The notes: generated from the letters alone by a model not told the origin. Numbered from the stretch's first letter, positions 1 through 10,334 are shown. The stretch is DNA of 18,946 bases from Funneliformis mosseae (GCA_910592005.1 CAJVPP010001601.1:1-18946), one strand, 5' to 3'. A program made the numbers and translations.

Positions 1-120
1 TTATATAACTCAAATCAAATCAAATTGAAAGATTTTATAAAATAAATTTGACTCGACTCGACTTGAAAAAAATGAGTTGAATAGAGTTAGTCTTTAAACT
101 CGACTCGACTCGACTCATTT
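1..120. repeat. ACTCG-rich degenerate repeat at left edge
   Basis: Two clusters of ACTCG/GACTC units (about 48-64 and 98-117) flank a degraded inverted version (AATGAGTTGAATAGAG, about 70-86). A short CAAAT repeat lies at 11-24. This is the only CpG-containing part of the first 2.9 kb, which suggests a microsatellite or the end of a repeat element that continues left of the window. No coding potential was seen. Confidence 0.6.
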
Positions 121-725
121 GGAACTCTAAGTATATATAATTTTATTTGTTAAAAAATATAATAATTTATAATAAAATACTTATTGATCACTTATTTTCA
201 TATCTTTTTCATTGAAAGTTTTACAATTCTCAGTTTTTTTTAGTTATAGATTAAATATATAACTCACTTTTTATAAATCTTTAAAACTTTTTTTATAGTA
301 TATTTACTTATATAAAGTGTTTCTACAATTTTTTTTTATATAAAAACTATTATAGTACAAATATACTATTTGTTATTTTAAATCAATGCTAAAAGTTAGC
401 AGTATTGAGTAATTAAAACTTTTAATCAAAAATTATATAATAAAAATAAAATAAGAAATACTTGTGATTAAAGTATAAGAATCACTAGAGAATCATAAAT
501 AATCTTATTATAATAGTTATTTTATTAAGAAAATTTTACTTTAATTTAAAAAATCTCAGTAAATTTTTTTAGATGATTTGCAAAAGGATTACATAATTTT
601 AAAAATAGCAATAATTATAATTTAAATTTAAAATAAACTTTATTTTATCAATTTATCAATATTATTAAAAATAAAATCTAAAATAGTTCTATGTAATTTA
701 TATTTTATTAAAATATATATAAAAA

Positions 726-871
726 GTTTACTAGAAAAATAAGATTCTAGAAATTATTTTGATTAAAATTAAGATTTTATTATATTTTAATCTAATAACA
801 TCAAAAATTAAAATGCAAATAAAAAATAATATTTTGTTAAAATTTCTTAAAGCTTTATTTTTCTAGTAAAC
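726..871. mobile_element. MITE-like element, copy A
   Basis: A 146-bp element bounded by a perfect 17-bp terminal inverted repeat: GTTTACTAGAAAAATAA at 726-742 and its reverse complement at 855-871. The inverted repetition continues imperfectly inward, so the whole element could fold into one hairpin. It has no coding capacity, and its length and structure fit a miniature inverted-repeat transposable element. A second, more degraded copy in the same orientation lies at about 13316-13463. The flanks are TATATA-rich on both sides (711-722 and 875-880), so a target-site duplication cannot be fixed by eye. The transposon superfamily is unknown. Confidence 0.65.
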
Positions 872-1992
872 TTCTATATAGCTTATAAATTTATTAATAC
901 TTTTTTATAGTATTTCATAAATTTGGCTGAGTTTTGTATATATTTACATATATACTTTAAAGAACTATTTTTTATAATTCTTTTCATATGTAATTACAAT
1001 ATTATTAAGTATATTATTTTATAATATCTTAATACATTTCAATATAATTAAACTCATAATAAAATTTAAAATAAAAAATTACTTTGTATCTAAGTTTTTC
1101 AATAATTTCTTATTATCTGAAGTATGAGAACAATCAATTTTTATGTTAAAGAAATGCAATATTATTATATCATGTATATTGATCAATCAATAGAATTTTA
1201 CATTGCTGATTATATGTGTTTTAAAAATTGAATATTAAAAAATTATGTCTTATTATGCTTCAGATTAGAATGGTTACTATTCCCTAGTAATAATAGTTTT
1301 TGATTGCAAAAATCTCTTAAATAGCTAAAATATGATGTATAATAACTTGAATTATTTAATAATATATTATTTTTATTACAAAGTTTTTAATCTAAAATCT
1401 CATAAATTATGCTCTTGTAAAATTATTTTCATTTCTATAGGCTTTTTATGAAATAATTCATTAGGATAATCAAAAGAAAATACTATAGTTTGAATTTGAT
1501 TATTAAATATTATATCATGTATGATTGATTGCTTACTACTAAGATTGAAATTTATATTTGTTATATTAAAAGAATTATTAGCTAATTTTATATGATTAGA
1601 TAAATTATTAAAAACAAATATAACAATTATTCCTAAATATTTTTTAAAAATTGGTATAGCTCAAGTTTTGATCTAATAATATATATTTATTTAATTAATT
1701 ATTTTAAATAATTTAGCATATTAATTTATCTTATAACTATAAATCATATGTTATAAAATGAAATATATTAATACCTACTAATTATATTAGTCTTTTATTT
1801 ACCTAAGCTATTTATACTAATACAATTTATCTTATTAATTAATATTCTGAATAGAAAAGTAAAAATGATTATTAGTACTTTTAACAAAAATTAAAAAAGT
1901 TATCAATATTAGATTTTATATAATAAAATTTGCAAAATAATTTTCTTTTTATTTATAAAAGAAATATGCAACACTATAACAAATTATAGAAT

Positions 1993-2066
1993 ATTAGACT
2001 ATTAATTGTAATTGATTTATGAAAATTTTAAAATTAGACTATTATGATTGATTTAGAAATTTTAAA
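1993..2066. repeat. Imperfect tandem duplication, 34-40 bp unit
   Basis: Two successive units begin ATTAGACTATTA and end with AAATTTTAAA or GAAATTTTAAA (1993-2032 and 2033-2066), followed by the start of a third (ATTAGGATTA). The units differ by small indels. This is a local duplication in AT-rich non-coding DNA. Confidence 0.6.
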
Positions 2067-2249
2067 ATTAGGATTAATAATTAAGATAAACTGTAAAATC
2101 CTAATTTATTTAGCTATTATTTAGTCTTTAGTTTAGGAAGAAGTGAAAGAATCCTATTTCAATTTAATTAATTCAAAATATGTCTTTTTATAAGTCATAT
2201 CATTCTTTACATAAACCATATATATAGCAAGTATATGAGTTTGATTATT

Positions 2250-2283
2250 TAGCTTATTCAATCAATCATCTAGCTTATTCAAT
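2250..2283. repeat. Short direct repeat TAGCTTATTCAAT
   Basis: The 13-mer TAGCTTATTCAAT occurs at 2250-2262 and again at 2271-2283, a 21-bp period. It is a small local duplication with no evident function. Confidence 0.5.
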
Positions 2284-3164
2284 TTCTGGATTAAATAAAA
2301 TGTTTAATATTAATAATTATATACTTATATTAGAAAATGATCATTAAGTAACTGTAATCACTTACATTATTAAGTAGGTTGACTGCATCTTTAACCTTCT
2401 TTTAAACAATTTAAATGTGTCTCCTCTGGATATACTAATAGCTGATAATATTAATCTACTAAATTTAAAAAGTTGATTGTTTTTAATGCCATAAACTTTT
2501 GGTACTTTTAAATTAATCATATATAATAAAAATTATTAAAAGACTACTCTTATAAATGACAAATAGATTATTTTTTCCAATATTAACCCTTGCTGAAATC
2601 TTATATCACTCAGTTGTTCCACTAAATATTATATAAATTATATTCTTACTTACTATACCATTCATGTTTTGTATTTTGAAGTGTATTTTTGAGCTATGTG
2701 TTAACATTTTCTTGCTTAATTTTATTAAATTTGTTTGAAAGAGTTTTTTGAGAGAGTTTGAGAGTATTGAACCTTGCAATAAAAAGAGGAAAACAGCTGG
2801 AAAAAAATAAAAATTGAGTTAATGTTAGATCTGAATATATTTTGACCTAAAAATCATATTTAGCATATAAAAGTAAAATTGATTTTTTCTCCTTTCTATT
2901 GCAAAGGTCCCATATATATTTTTTATCATAGTAAAATAATTTAATCGATAAATTAATCATTATAGTATAATATCAAATTCCCGCGAAAAAAAATCATTAG
3001 ATTGTGATTTCATATCTTTTTTTGTTTATTCATCAATTATTATCACACAGTGCAGAAACTTGAAAGGACTCGAACTTCTGTGATTCAAGGGTAATTATAA
3101 TTTTTTTGGTAGTATTGCAGTTCTGTACATAATCCTGACAGCGCAGCCGCCGCGCCACAGCCAT

Positions 3165-3174
3165 ATCATGTGAT
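3165..3174. promoter_or_regulatory. TCATGTGA E-box-like palindrome
   Basis: ATCATGTGAT contains CATGTG (CANNTG, E-box class). It lies 54 bp left of a perfect TCACGTGA and just right of a GC-rich patch. bHLH factors such as Cbf1/Pho4 in fungi bind CACRTG cores, so a regulatory role is plausible but rests on the motif alone. Confidence 0.3.
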
Positions 3175-3227
3175 ATATAACCAGAAATCGTCGTGCCATA
3201 CCCATACAGTTATATTGGTAAATTTAG

Positions 3228-3235
3228 TCACGTGA
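3228..3235. promoter_or_regulatory. TCACGTGA palindrome (CACGTG E-box)
   Basis: Perfect 8-bp palindrome TCACGTGA with the canonical CACGTG core recognised by fungal bHLH proteins of the Cbf1/Pho4 type. An AT-rich TATA-like stretch (ATATTTAAATAT, 3262-3273) follows, then a coding-like fragment starting after a CAG at 3275-3277. It may mark a promoter, but no confident gene follows. Confidence 0.35.
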
Positions 3236-4997
3236 TAGCCATTACAATCTCTTAAAAAAAATATATTTAAATATCAGGGGACCTAGCGGCAATTGTTGAT
3301 TCGAAACCTAAAATCAATTCGGATATTGCTACATTCTTCTCCGAATTTTTTTATAACCGAGTTAAAAAGAGATATCGAACAAACAAGGAGAAATGTGGAA
3401 AAAAAAAAAAAAAATAAAGTATGTAGTTTGCTGATCTAAAGATTACAAAAAACTAAATGGAATTGAGACTCCGTTTTCACGATAACAATTGTTTTTACAT
3501 ACATATTATGAATGAAAATTGAACTAAAAAGAATGGCAACATTTAATGATGATTATTTTTTGCCGCGATTTTTCTTGATTAAAATAAAAGATTTTTTTAT
3601 TTTACTTACTAATTGGACTAGCATATAACTATATTTATAAACTGAAATTCGTAAGGATGTTTTTATTTTTGGATATAATATTATATAAGCTAATAAGAAA
3701 ACCACGGAATTGCTTGTTAAGGGATTCATCAAAGCATTTATCACAAAAAAAAAAAAAAAAAGATTATTCGTACGTTTAGAAAAAAAAAAAACAAAAAAAA
3801 AAGAATTTCCTAGGCCATCCGATGACCGATGCATATACTCCAATATCAAAGAATTCTAGTGGGTTGAACCAGTGAAGAGCTTCTATTAATGTTCATGAAA
3901 GAAGAAAATAGTATTATTTGATATATAAATAAAGAACATATTCTTGTGTAAAATTATGATTTTTTCGCTCGGCTGAAAGTTTTTATTTAACAATAGTTAA
4001 TTAAAATTCATTTTGTGTCTGACATCCTAACGATGCTGCAATATTTACCCCGATCTGAAGTGGTCAATGCAAAGTCAACTAATCAAAAGTAAAGAGATAT
4101 AGATCACCTGTTTGTTTTGAATTTGTGTCATTCTCTTTTGATTTGTCATCAGTCTTAAAAAAAATTTTGGATTAAAAGTTCTTTTTTTGTATGACCATTT
4201 GATGTTGTATCTCAACACTGATTATCAATTGATAAATACTCTTTATTATATTAAACATTACTGCGCCTCTTCGACTATATCTTGTATGCTCTTTTTTTTT
4301 TAAAAAAAAAAAAATGGTTTTTTAACTTAATGGATTATAAATCAAATAAAAGATTAAACTCGATTGTACCAATTCTTGGCAAAGGTATCACTATTATATG
4401 TGCAAATCTTTTCCACCATTCAAACGGAAACAAGTACTTCAATTAATAAAACCAAACTAAAATAAGATTCAATTTATCTAATATGGGTTTTAATAAAGGT
4501 ATGAATTTTGATTCGATAAATTGAAGACCAAAAATTGCGAAATGCATTATAATTGAAACAAAGACAAGATGAACCATCACATTGACATACATTACAGGGG
4601 TCAATAGTCAATATTTAATCAACTTTTTTTTAATGATTATTTTTATTTTTATTTTGTTTGAACAATAGGTACAACGATGTTAGTCCAAAATCTGGATTTC
4701 TTTCTTATATGGAGTTTGACATTTGCATGACCAATTGTAAGAAAGGCGCGCAGATGTTGAATCGTTCATGTTATAATTCCTAAATCACAAAAGTTGTAAA
4801 AATGATATTTCAACGTACTCCCTGTAAATAAATCTTATAAAAGGGTTAACTGTCCGTTCAAACTTTTTTTACAAAATATTCAAAAATTTAATTAAAAAAT
4901 TTCATCTTTTTCAAAATTTTCATCGTTACGTTTTAATGAAAGAAAAAAAAAAATAAATTATCAAAATTTATCGTCATAATTTAAATAAATTCTCTCA

Positions 4998-5005
4998 TAT
5001 ATAAA
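4998..5005 (+). promoter_or_regulatory. TATA box of the 5059 gene
   Basis: TATATAAA lies 53 bp upstream of the ATG at 5059. A start site about 30 bp downstream would fall near 5030, at the head of a pyrimidine-rich leader (CCATCATTTTCTTAACCTCC) that ends just before the start codon. This is a typical compact fungal core promoter and is the best support that the short downstream frame is a real gene. Confidence 0.5.
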
Positions 5006-5058
5006 CTATTCAAAAAGGATTCTTTACCATCATTTTCTTAACCTCCTTCCATTTACAA

Positions 5059-5247
5059 ATGGTATCCTTACGTCGTAAGAATGTTGTTGTCATTATTCGA
5101 AGAAACAAGAGATTTCAAAATTTGCATCGTCGTTATATCCGAACCTACAATAATGCTGAAATGTTAAGGAGAATGCGACAAATGGGACCACAGAATACGG
5201 ACAATGCGTTTGCTACTTCGATATTTAACGGTACATCCTTCGCTTAA
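5059..5247 (+). CDS. Small basic hypothetical protein (62 aa)
   Basis: I do not recognise this protein. The frame encodes 62 residues with a very basic first two thirds: about 11 Arg and 2 Lys, with clusters LRRK, IRRNKR, HRRY and LRRMRQ. The tail is uncharged and ends NGTSFA. No signal peptide, membrane segment or known motif is visible; the basic stretch could bind nucleic acid. The first ATG is chosen because it follows a TATA box (4998-5005) and a pyrimidine-rich leader and sits in a fair context (ACAAATGG). CpG-bearing codons suit the surrounding island. No introns are obvious. It could also be the first exon or a remnant of a larger gene. A loose resemblance to the C-terminal half of the 9859 product (basic cluster, then LxRMxxM...QN) suggests possible paralogy, which is speculative. 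Confidence 0.4.
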   Translation: MVSLRRKNVVVIIRRNKRFQNLHRRYIRTYNNAEMLRRMRQMGPQNTDNAFATSIFNGTSFA

Positions 5248-5402
5248 GTTGTTTTGTTGCTGTCATCTGAATTTATGCGCTATTACAAATTGGCAACAAA
5301 ATGAATTTTTTTTCCGATTGGTACGATCAACAAAAAATTCATCTATTTTAATACCATTAAGGAAAAGAACGTTTCAACAAGAACATTCGAAGAGAGAAAG
5401 AA

Positions 5403-5408
5403 AATAAA
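5403..5408 (+). terminator. Possible polyadenylation signal
   Basis: AATAAA lies about 155 bp after the stop codon of the 5059 frame and is followed by an A-rich tract (about 5424-5448). Such hexamers are common by chance in DNA this AT-rich, so this is a weak candidate. Another AATAAA lies at 5785-5790. Confidence 0.2.
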
Positions 5409-6219
5409 AAAGCGTTGTTCTCAAAAAAAAAAAAAGAAAAAAAGAAAAATCAGTTTTCGAATCGAGGAGCTGTTACTTGCACTATTTTTTCATTGCTATG
5501 TTTACCCTTTATTCAATCAAATATATTTAAACTTCTTTAATGCACGATAATAATTAAGAATTAAGAAATTGCTTAACCCTCCCATCCAACCCATATAGAA
5601 TATAATATATATTTAACCCTCTCTCTCTTTTATTATTTCAATTTGTATTTGAAGATTCTTTTAGTATGACAATATTAAGATTTATTAGATTAGATTTATT
5701 ACCCACCCATGTATTTTGATTATGGTTAAAGTTTAGTTAGCTTGTGTCTTTACGCTATGCCTATTACGATGTATTAAATGAATGAATAAATATTATTTTA
5801 CAATAGAGTTTCAGAAAAATAACTTTCTCATGATTAAACCTTACGCCCTCACCCCAAAAAATGAACCCATAATTAGAAAAGGAAAAATTTATTAAATTGG
5901 GTAGGCATGTTTATATTTAAAATTACTTTTTTTGAAATTAAAATGCAAATATCACAGAAATGCTAGCTTTCAAACTTTCAAATCTTTTTGTGCAACATAA
6001 ATCGTACCCCAGGTTTTAGCGTTTTAAAAATAAAATTTGGGAAATGATAATCATGAAACTTTTTATGATCGATCGAAACATTATCAAAATCGAGGAATCG
6101 TTTCATCATGAGGAATCGATTTAAATAATAAATTAAATGAATTTTATTATGTAATACAAATGATTGATCAATTTATTCAAATAAAAAAATTTTATATTTC
6201 CTAATCAAACAATTCATAA

Positions 6220-7000
6220 TAATTTCAAATTCCCAACTGAAGGTCTGATTTATAATAATGCAAAATTGAAAGATACTTATAGCTAGATAAATTTATTAGA
6301 CATACTCAACTAAATGCCAACTAGAATATGTCTACTTCGAGTGAATGGTGAGAATACTAAGAAACAAGGTTCTTTCAGCCCAATTTATTCCGCAATGTGG
6401 ATGAAAGGTCCAAGGTAGAATGAATTTACGGTAAATACTATATCGTAACGACAGGATTAGGTATATAAGAGACTTTTTGTTGTAAAATAATGGTATATAT
6501 AATCTTTCAGGCTATAACTTATGTCGTATATTATTCGTATCAAAAAAAAAAAAAATCCTGTGAATAGGTTGGATGACCATCAATATCTGTGGAAAAAAAA
6601 AACTGAAAATGGAGGTGCCGCCAATAAACAGTATCCAAATATATTTTTAATTAGTCTAGAGCATTATATTGTCTATGTTGTGTGATGTATAAATGTCCCG
6701 ATGTCCGCCCGCTATTGCACAAAAGTCTCGATAAAGCAAATGATAATTTTTTTTAGTTATGATCGCTCTTAACAATGACATATCGGGTTGAAGGTTTATC
6801 CATCGCCTTTGGCCTTTTCATCCACATTGAGAAACAAATTGGGTCGATGATGCCTTGTAATTATTCAGTACATGTTAAATCCACCCGAGGTAGCTAATAT
6901 TATAGTTGGCATTTAGTTGATTATGTCTTATTAATTTGTCTATTATAAGATTCCTTCTTTCAAAGTTGCATTATTGTAAATTCTTGTTATGAACGGATGA
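6220..7000. repeat. Long imperfect inverted repeat (arms about 200 bp)
   Basis: The left arm (about 6220-6440, possibly to 6490) is the reverse complement, with indels, of the right arm (about 6780-7000, possibly from 6709). The best block, 6298-6329 against 6897-6928, matches at about 30 of 32 positions and includes CAACTAAATGCCAACTA. A second block, 6379-6415 against the complement of about 6800-6843, shares CAATGTGGATGAAA. A third, 6251-6270, shares AATAATGCAA and TTGAAAG with the far arm. The loop is about 340 bp and non-coding. Transcription across it would give a long imperfect hairpin RNA. It could be a foldback element, a TIR transposon remnant or an inverted duplication of an old gene fragment. 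Confidence 0.65.
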
Positions 7001-7937
7001 TGATTTTACAGTCTCAAGAGACGTAATTTGAAAATGTGTATAATTCTACGACCTTTGAGATTATTATTATGATGATAGAATAAAGAAGGAAAAGGAATGA
7101 TTGTTTAAACATGAAAGAGTGAAAGGATAAAATGCGACATCAAAGGTTTCTTTGCCTTTTAAATACATGAAAATCATCCAAATATTTATTTGATTTGATC
7201 TTTCAAATTCGAAATTATCATTATTTTGAACCGAATTCATAGTCCAAACATCAAGTCATCGTAATTTCCACCAGTCCAAATCAATTTCAAAATGATGATG
7301 ACTTTATGAAATTCGAATAATGGAGGACAATTATCAAAGTTTGTTAAATTCATATATTTATAATAATAAAAAAATTCGTTGCTAATCTAATTGCGGAACA
7401 ATATTTCAAATGATGTAACAGAGATTTACAAATTAAAAAGTTCCAAGTTGATCCATTCATTATTTCGAACAATGACAAATGTGATTTCAAATTTTTTTTT
7501 TTAAAAAAGGAAAAAAAAAAAGCTTGAATAAAGTGTTAAAATTTAAAATTTATTTTTTTTCGATTTGTTTAACGAGTACAATGCAAGAAATGCATTCATA
7601 TTATTATTCAACAATGGAATGGGTTAAAAATTGTAAAAGGAATTGTAAATGAAAAGGCTAATTTGATTTTTACAAGTTTATTTTCCATTGTAAATTTTGC
7701 CCAAACCTTGGGGACAAGCGTCAAATGAGGTTTTGAATTTGTTCATCCGGATTACCCGCAAGGTAAAATAAAATTCTAAAAAGGTTTAACGTTAAAAATT
7801 ACCAGTTATTTTTTTTTTTTTTCGAGTTGAACTTTTTTTGTCCAAGAGTGGGGAATACTTTATTGTAACCCATTTTGGATTTCATTATGCATATCAGCCA
7901 GAAGATCGGACCCACAATTGCGTAAACTATTTGTAAT

Positions 7938-8010
7938 TATTAAAAAAATGAAAATAAAATAAAAAATAAAAAAAATGAAAAAATGAAAAAAAAAAAAAAT
8001 AAAAAGAAAA
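7938..8010. repeat. A-rich low-complexity tract
   Basis: A run of mixed AAAAT and AAAATG units, almost free of C and G, with one A-run of at least 13. Strand-asymmetric simple sequence with no coding potential. Confidence 0.6.
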
Positions 8011-9098
8011 TTCAATTTTTGATATCTTTAACGAAATAAAATTGTTTGTTATTGTATCAAAAAGCACGGTTAATCACGATCTTCTTATTATTATTATTTT
8101 TTTTTTTGGTATTACATAAAAATAATTTACGTAAAAAGAGATTAACAAAATATTGACTTAATATTCCTCAATCATGCGTTAAATTTTAAGTTCAAAAGTC
8201 ATGCATAATATAAATAAAAGCCACATCTTTGTATTTCATCTTTACTCAAAATACTATCTTTCAAGACGGGGTGACGGTGGGGTATACATTTGTAGTCAGT
8301 GATCTACTTTAATTCTTCTTTAAGATATTGTTCTTTCAATTGCATATGATGCATATTAATAGTAAACTCGACAAGAAGAATTTTTCATTGTTATAAGTTA
8401 TAGTCGATTTATTCGTTTGAATCGTTTGAATTCAATCTTTAAAAATCAAAAATTTCTCATTTATTACTCTACAAACATAAATGAATAAATAGTAAAAATT
8501 AATTAATGAGCGTTAAATTAGAAATATTTATTTGACAAGTTAAAAAAATAAATAAAAAAAAAAAATGGAAAATAAAAATATACTGGAAAATCCTTTAAAG
8601 GAAATGTACATTTTTTATAATGACGATTGGCTGAAAAAGGTTAAATTAAAAGTATATTTTAGGACAAGTGCAGATATTCCCCCCCACAAAACCCCACAAT
8701 AAATATAAATTTTTTCATTATACTTTTACTGCAGGGGAGTAGGTATTGCTTCGGTGACTAAGTTTTTTGAAAAAAAAATTGAGTTGTACACAATTGAAAG
8801 TACCCTTTGAGAAGACAGCTTATATTATTCTTACACATTGTCATGAAGCATGCAGCGTAATGCGGAGACTTCAAAGGAATGTGCGTACTTTTTTTTTTTT
8901 TAAAAGAAAACCACCCTATCGAGTCACAATACATGATTAATTTAACTTGTTGATAAAATTTTTTAGGATTGTTCGATAAATTCAAAAAAGGGTTCCAACA
9001 CTACTTGATGCTTTGAAATGATATTGATGTTCATGCTGCTAAAACAAAAAGTCTTGATGATTAATAGTCAATGATACTTTCATATCGAAAAAAAAAAA

Positions 9099-9112
9099 TA
9101 TATATATATATA
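9099..9112. repeat. (TA)n microsatellite
   Basis: A poly-A run followed by seven TA repeats and then AAAACGG. Simple-sequence repeat in non-coding DNA. Confidence 0.6.
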
Positions 9113-9630
9113 AAACGGTTGTAAAGCACTTACACAACTAAGTTAACATAACCGCCCCGGATTTTACTGCATGAGCTAGATATTCGATTTAATAATTCGG
9201 AATTCAATTCCTAAATTCGTATTGATGGGCTTGCTATCGATTTACTTATATACTTGCTGATCATATCTACAAATGGGTAGATTAATTTAGATGAAAATTT
9301 TTATATTATCTAGGTAAAATGTAGGTTTAAATGTCATATTTTAACTTTTATATTATTCTATTTTGTAAAACTTAAATTTACTTAAAAAATAAAAATCGAA
9401 AAATCTATTTTTGGAAACGATTGGCAGTGATATTTTGGTCGACATCCCTTTTTGGAAAATGTTTTATCACAGTAGTTCTTCCTTTATCGGTCTTAGATTT
9501 ATCATATATGTATTAGCCTTTTCCATGTCAAATTTCCTGTCGTAAGAATCTAAAAATTTTGCACTGCCCGGGGCAAAAAATCATAAAAATTAAATATATA
9601 TAATATATTTATATACAAGGTTTTACATGA

Positions 9631-9724
9631 AAGGTTTTTGTGCAATTATAAACCTTCGACATAGATCAATTGTATTGATCATATGATGCCAAGATTTTAG
9701 TAGAACCGTTTATTCTGGAACGGT
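9631..9724. other. Cluster of three short hairpins
   Basis: Three perfect short stems follow each other. AAGGTTT (9631-9637) pairs with AAACCTT (9650-9656). GATCAAT (9664-9670) pairs with ATTGATC (9674-9680) across a 3-nt loop. ACCGTT (9705-9710) pairs with AACGGT (9719-9724) across an 8-nt loop. The cluster sits 130-230 bp upstream of the 9859 start codon. It could be a structured leader or protein-binding palindromes, but chance is not excluded in AT-rich DNA. Confidence 0.35.
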
Positions 9725-9833
9725 AATGAGGTAACGTTAATAATGTTCGAAAGAAAACTGTAATACCCGGGTCTAGCTTTTTTTCATTGTATAATTTTGA
9801 TCGTGTCGCCGATCTTAGAAAAAAGACGTAGAA

Positions 9834-9857
9834 AAATAAATAAATAAATAAATAAAT
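9834..9857. repeat. (TAAA)n microsatellite before the 9859 start
   Basis: Six tandem TAAA/AAAT units run up to TT, directly before the ATG at 9859. If the downstream frame is a gene, this repeat would form the last part of its 5' leader, and its length could vary between strains. Confidence 0.65.
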
Positions 9858-9858
9858 T

Positions 9859-10266
9859 ATGATTTGGAAATTTCGATCTCACAAATCCAACGGCCGAGCC
9901 GAGCTAATAATTGATGGTGAAAAGTATAAAAACCCCCACGGTTTTTATCAAATAAATGCGAATAATAATATCGATATCATGATATCAAATAGAAAAATCG
10001 ATATTGTTAATTCCCCAAACAACAAAAAAAAATCACGTGGTTTTAAAGCCGAGATTTATGAGAAACGAAGAAAAAGAATTTTGTTGAATTGTTTTTCAAA
10101 ACACTCGAATCTTGATACTTTGAATAGGATCGCACATATGCCTCTGCAAACTCAAAATGTGACCAACTTCGGGGCCCAGTTGTTCCTAGGAGACAACGCA
10201 TTTACCTCTCCACAGGATACTACCAGTTCATTAACTCAGTTGATTTGGGGATGTTCGTTCCAATAG
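9859..10266 (+). CDS. Hypothetical basic protein (135 aa)
   Basis: I do not recognise this family. It is the longest open frame in the window outside the LINE, uses CpG-containing codons freely, and runs from an ATG just after a TAAA microsatellite to a TAG at 10264-10266. The N-terminal third (MIWKFRSHKSNGRAELIIDG onward) is polar and might form a small beta-rich fold. The middle is Asn/Lys-rich with a basic cluster (KKKSRGFKAEIYEKRRKR, about residues 56-74) that could act in nuclear import or nucleic-acid binding. The C-terminal part (about residues 82-135) is Gln/Thr/Asn/Phe-rich and ends WGCSFQ. There is no signal peptide or membrane span. The ATG is the first in frame; an upstream exon joined by an intron cannot be excluded. 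Its C-terminal half loosely resembles the 5059 product. It could be a lineage-specific gene or a fragment of a decayed one. Confidence 0.45.
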   Translation: MIWKFRSHKSNGRAELIIDGEKYKNPHGFYQINANNNIDIMISNRKIDIVNSPNNKKKSRGFKAEIYEKRRKRILLNCFSKHSNLDTLNRIAHMPLQTQNVTNFGAQLFLGDNAFTSPQDTTSSLTQLIWGCSFQ

Positions 10267-10334
10267 CCCTCTCTTTGCATTCCTTTTTTTCTCTCTTTCC
10301 TACTTAGGGCAAATCGATGAATTGACAAAATCTG

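Larger units (their letters stand above)
122..2942. other. Very AT-rich, CpG-free gene-less block
   Basis: Reading through line by line I found no CG dinucleotide between about position 120 and 2944. Stop codons are frequent in all frames and no open frame of note exists. The block contains one MITE-like hairpin (726-871) and two small tandem duplications (1993-2066 and 2250-2283). The sequence is consistent with old, methylation-decayed repeat DNA; that origin is inference. It ends abruptly near 2983, where CpG-containing sequence begins. Confidence 0.7.
2983..4990. other. Non-coding start of the CpG-rich island
   Basis: CpG reappears at 2983 (CCCGCG), with a GC-rich patch at about 3138-3160. 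The stretch holds two TCAYGTGA palindromes, one stop-free coding-like stretch (3271-3417) that lacks a start codon, and long poly-A/poly-T tracts (about 3399-3414, 3745-3761, 3780-3802 and 4290-4313). A TATAAAAG match at 4836-4843 could be a distal promoter element for the gene at 5059. No complete gene can be supported here. Confidence 0.5.
5409..9630. other. Long gene-less part of the island
   Basis: No open frame with convincing coding character was found over about 4.2 kb on either strand. CpG is retained, unlike in the two AT-rich blocks. The stretch contains a long imperfect inverted repeat (about 6220-7000), A-rich low complexity (about 7938-8010), a (TA)n run (9099-9112), a C7 tract near 8680 and many homopolymer runs. 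It may contain decayed genes, non-coding transcripts or regulatory DNA, but none can be demonstrated by reading. Confidence 0.5.

Noticed and set aside
3046..3100. tRNA-like T-arm on the minus strand (AGTTCGAGTCC)
   Set aside because: The T-loop core is present, but the T-stem is mismatched and no matching acceptor, D-arm or anticodon arm could be found upstream on that strand.
3553..3849. 98-aa minus-strand open frame
   Set aside because: Its Phe- and Lys-rich sequence comes from poly-A/poly-T tracts; there is no domain or promoter, so it is treated as composition noise.
4290..4313. T-run followed by A-run as a terminator hairpin
   Set aside because: Such T(n)A(n) palindromes are expected in this composition, and no gene ends nearby.
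5204..5407. 67-aa + strand frame overlapping the end of the 5059 gene
   Set aside because: It starts inside the 5059 frame, has no own promoter and no recognisable features; probably a shadow frame.
8758..8985. 75-aa minus-strand open frame
   Set aside because: Low-complexity Lys/Phe segments derived from homopolymers and no supporting signals.
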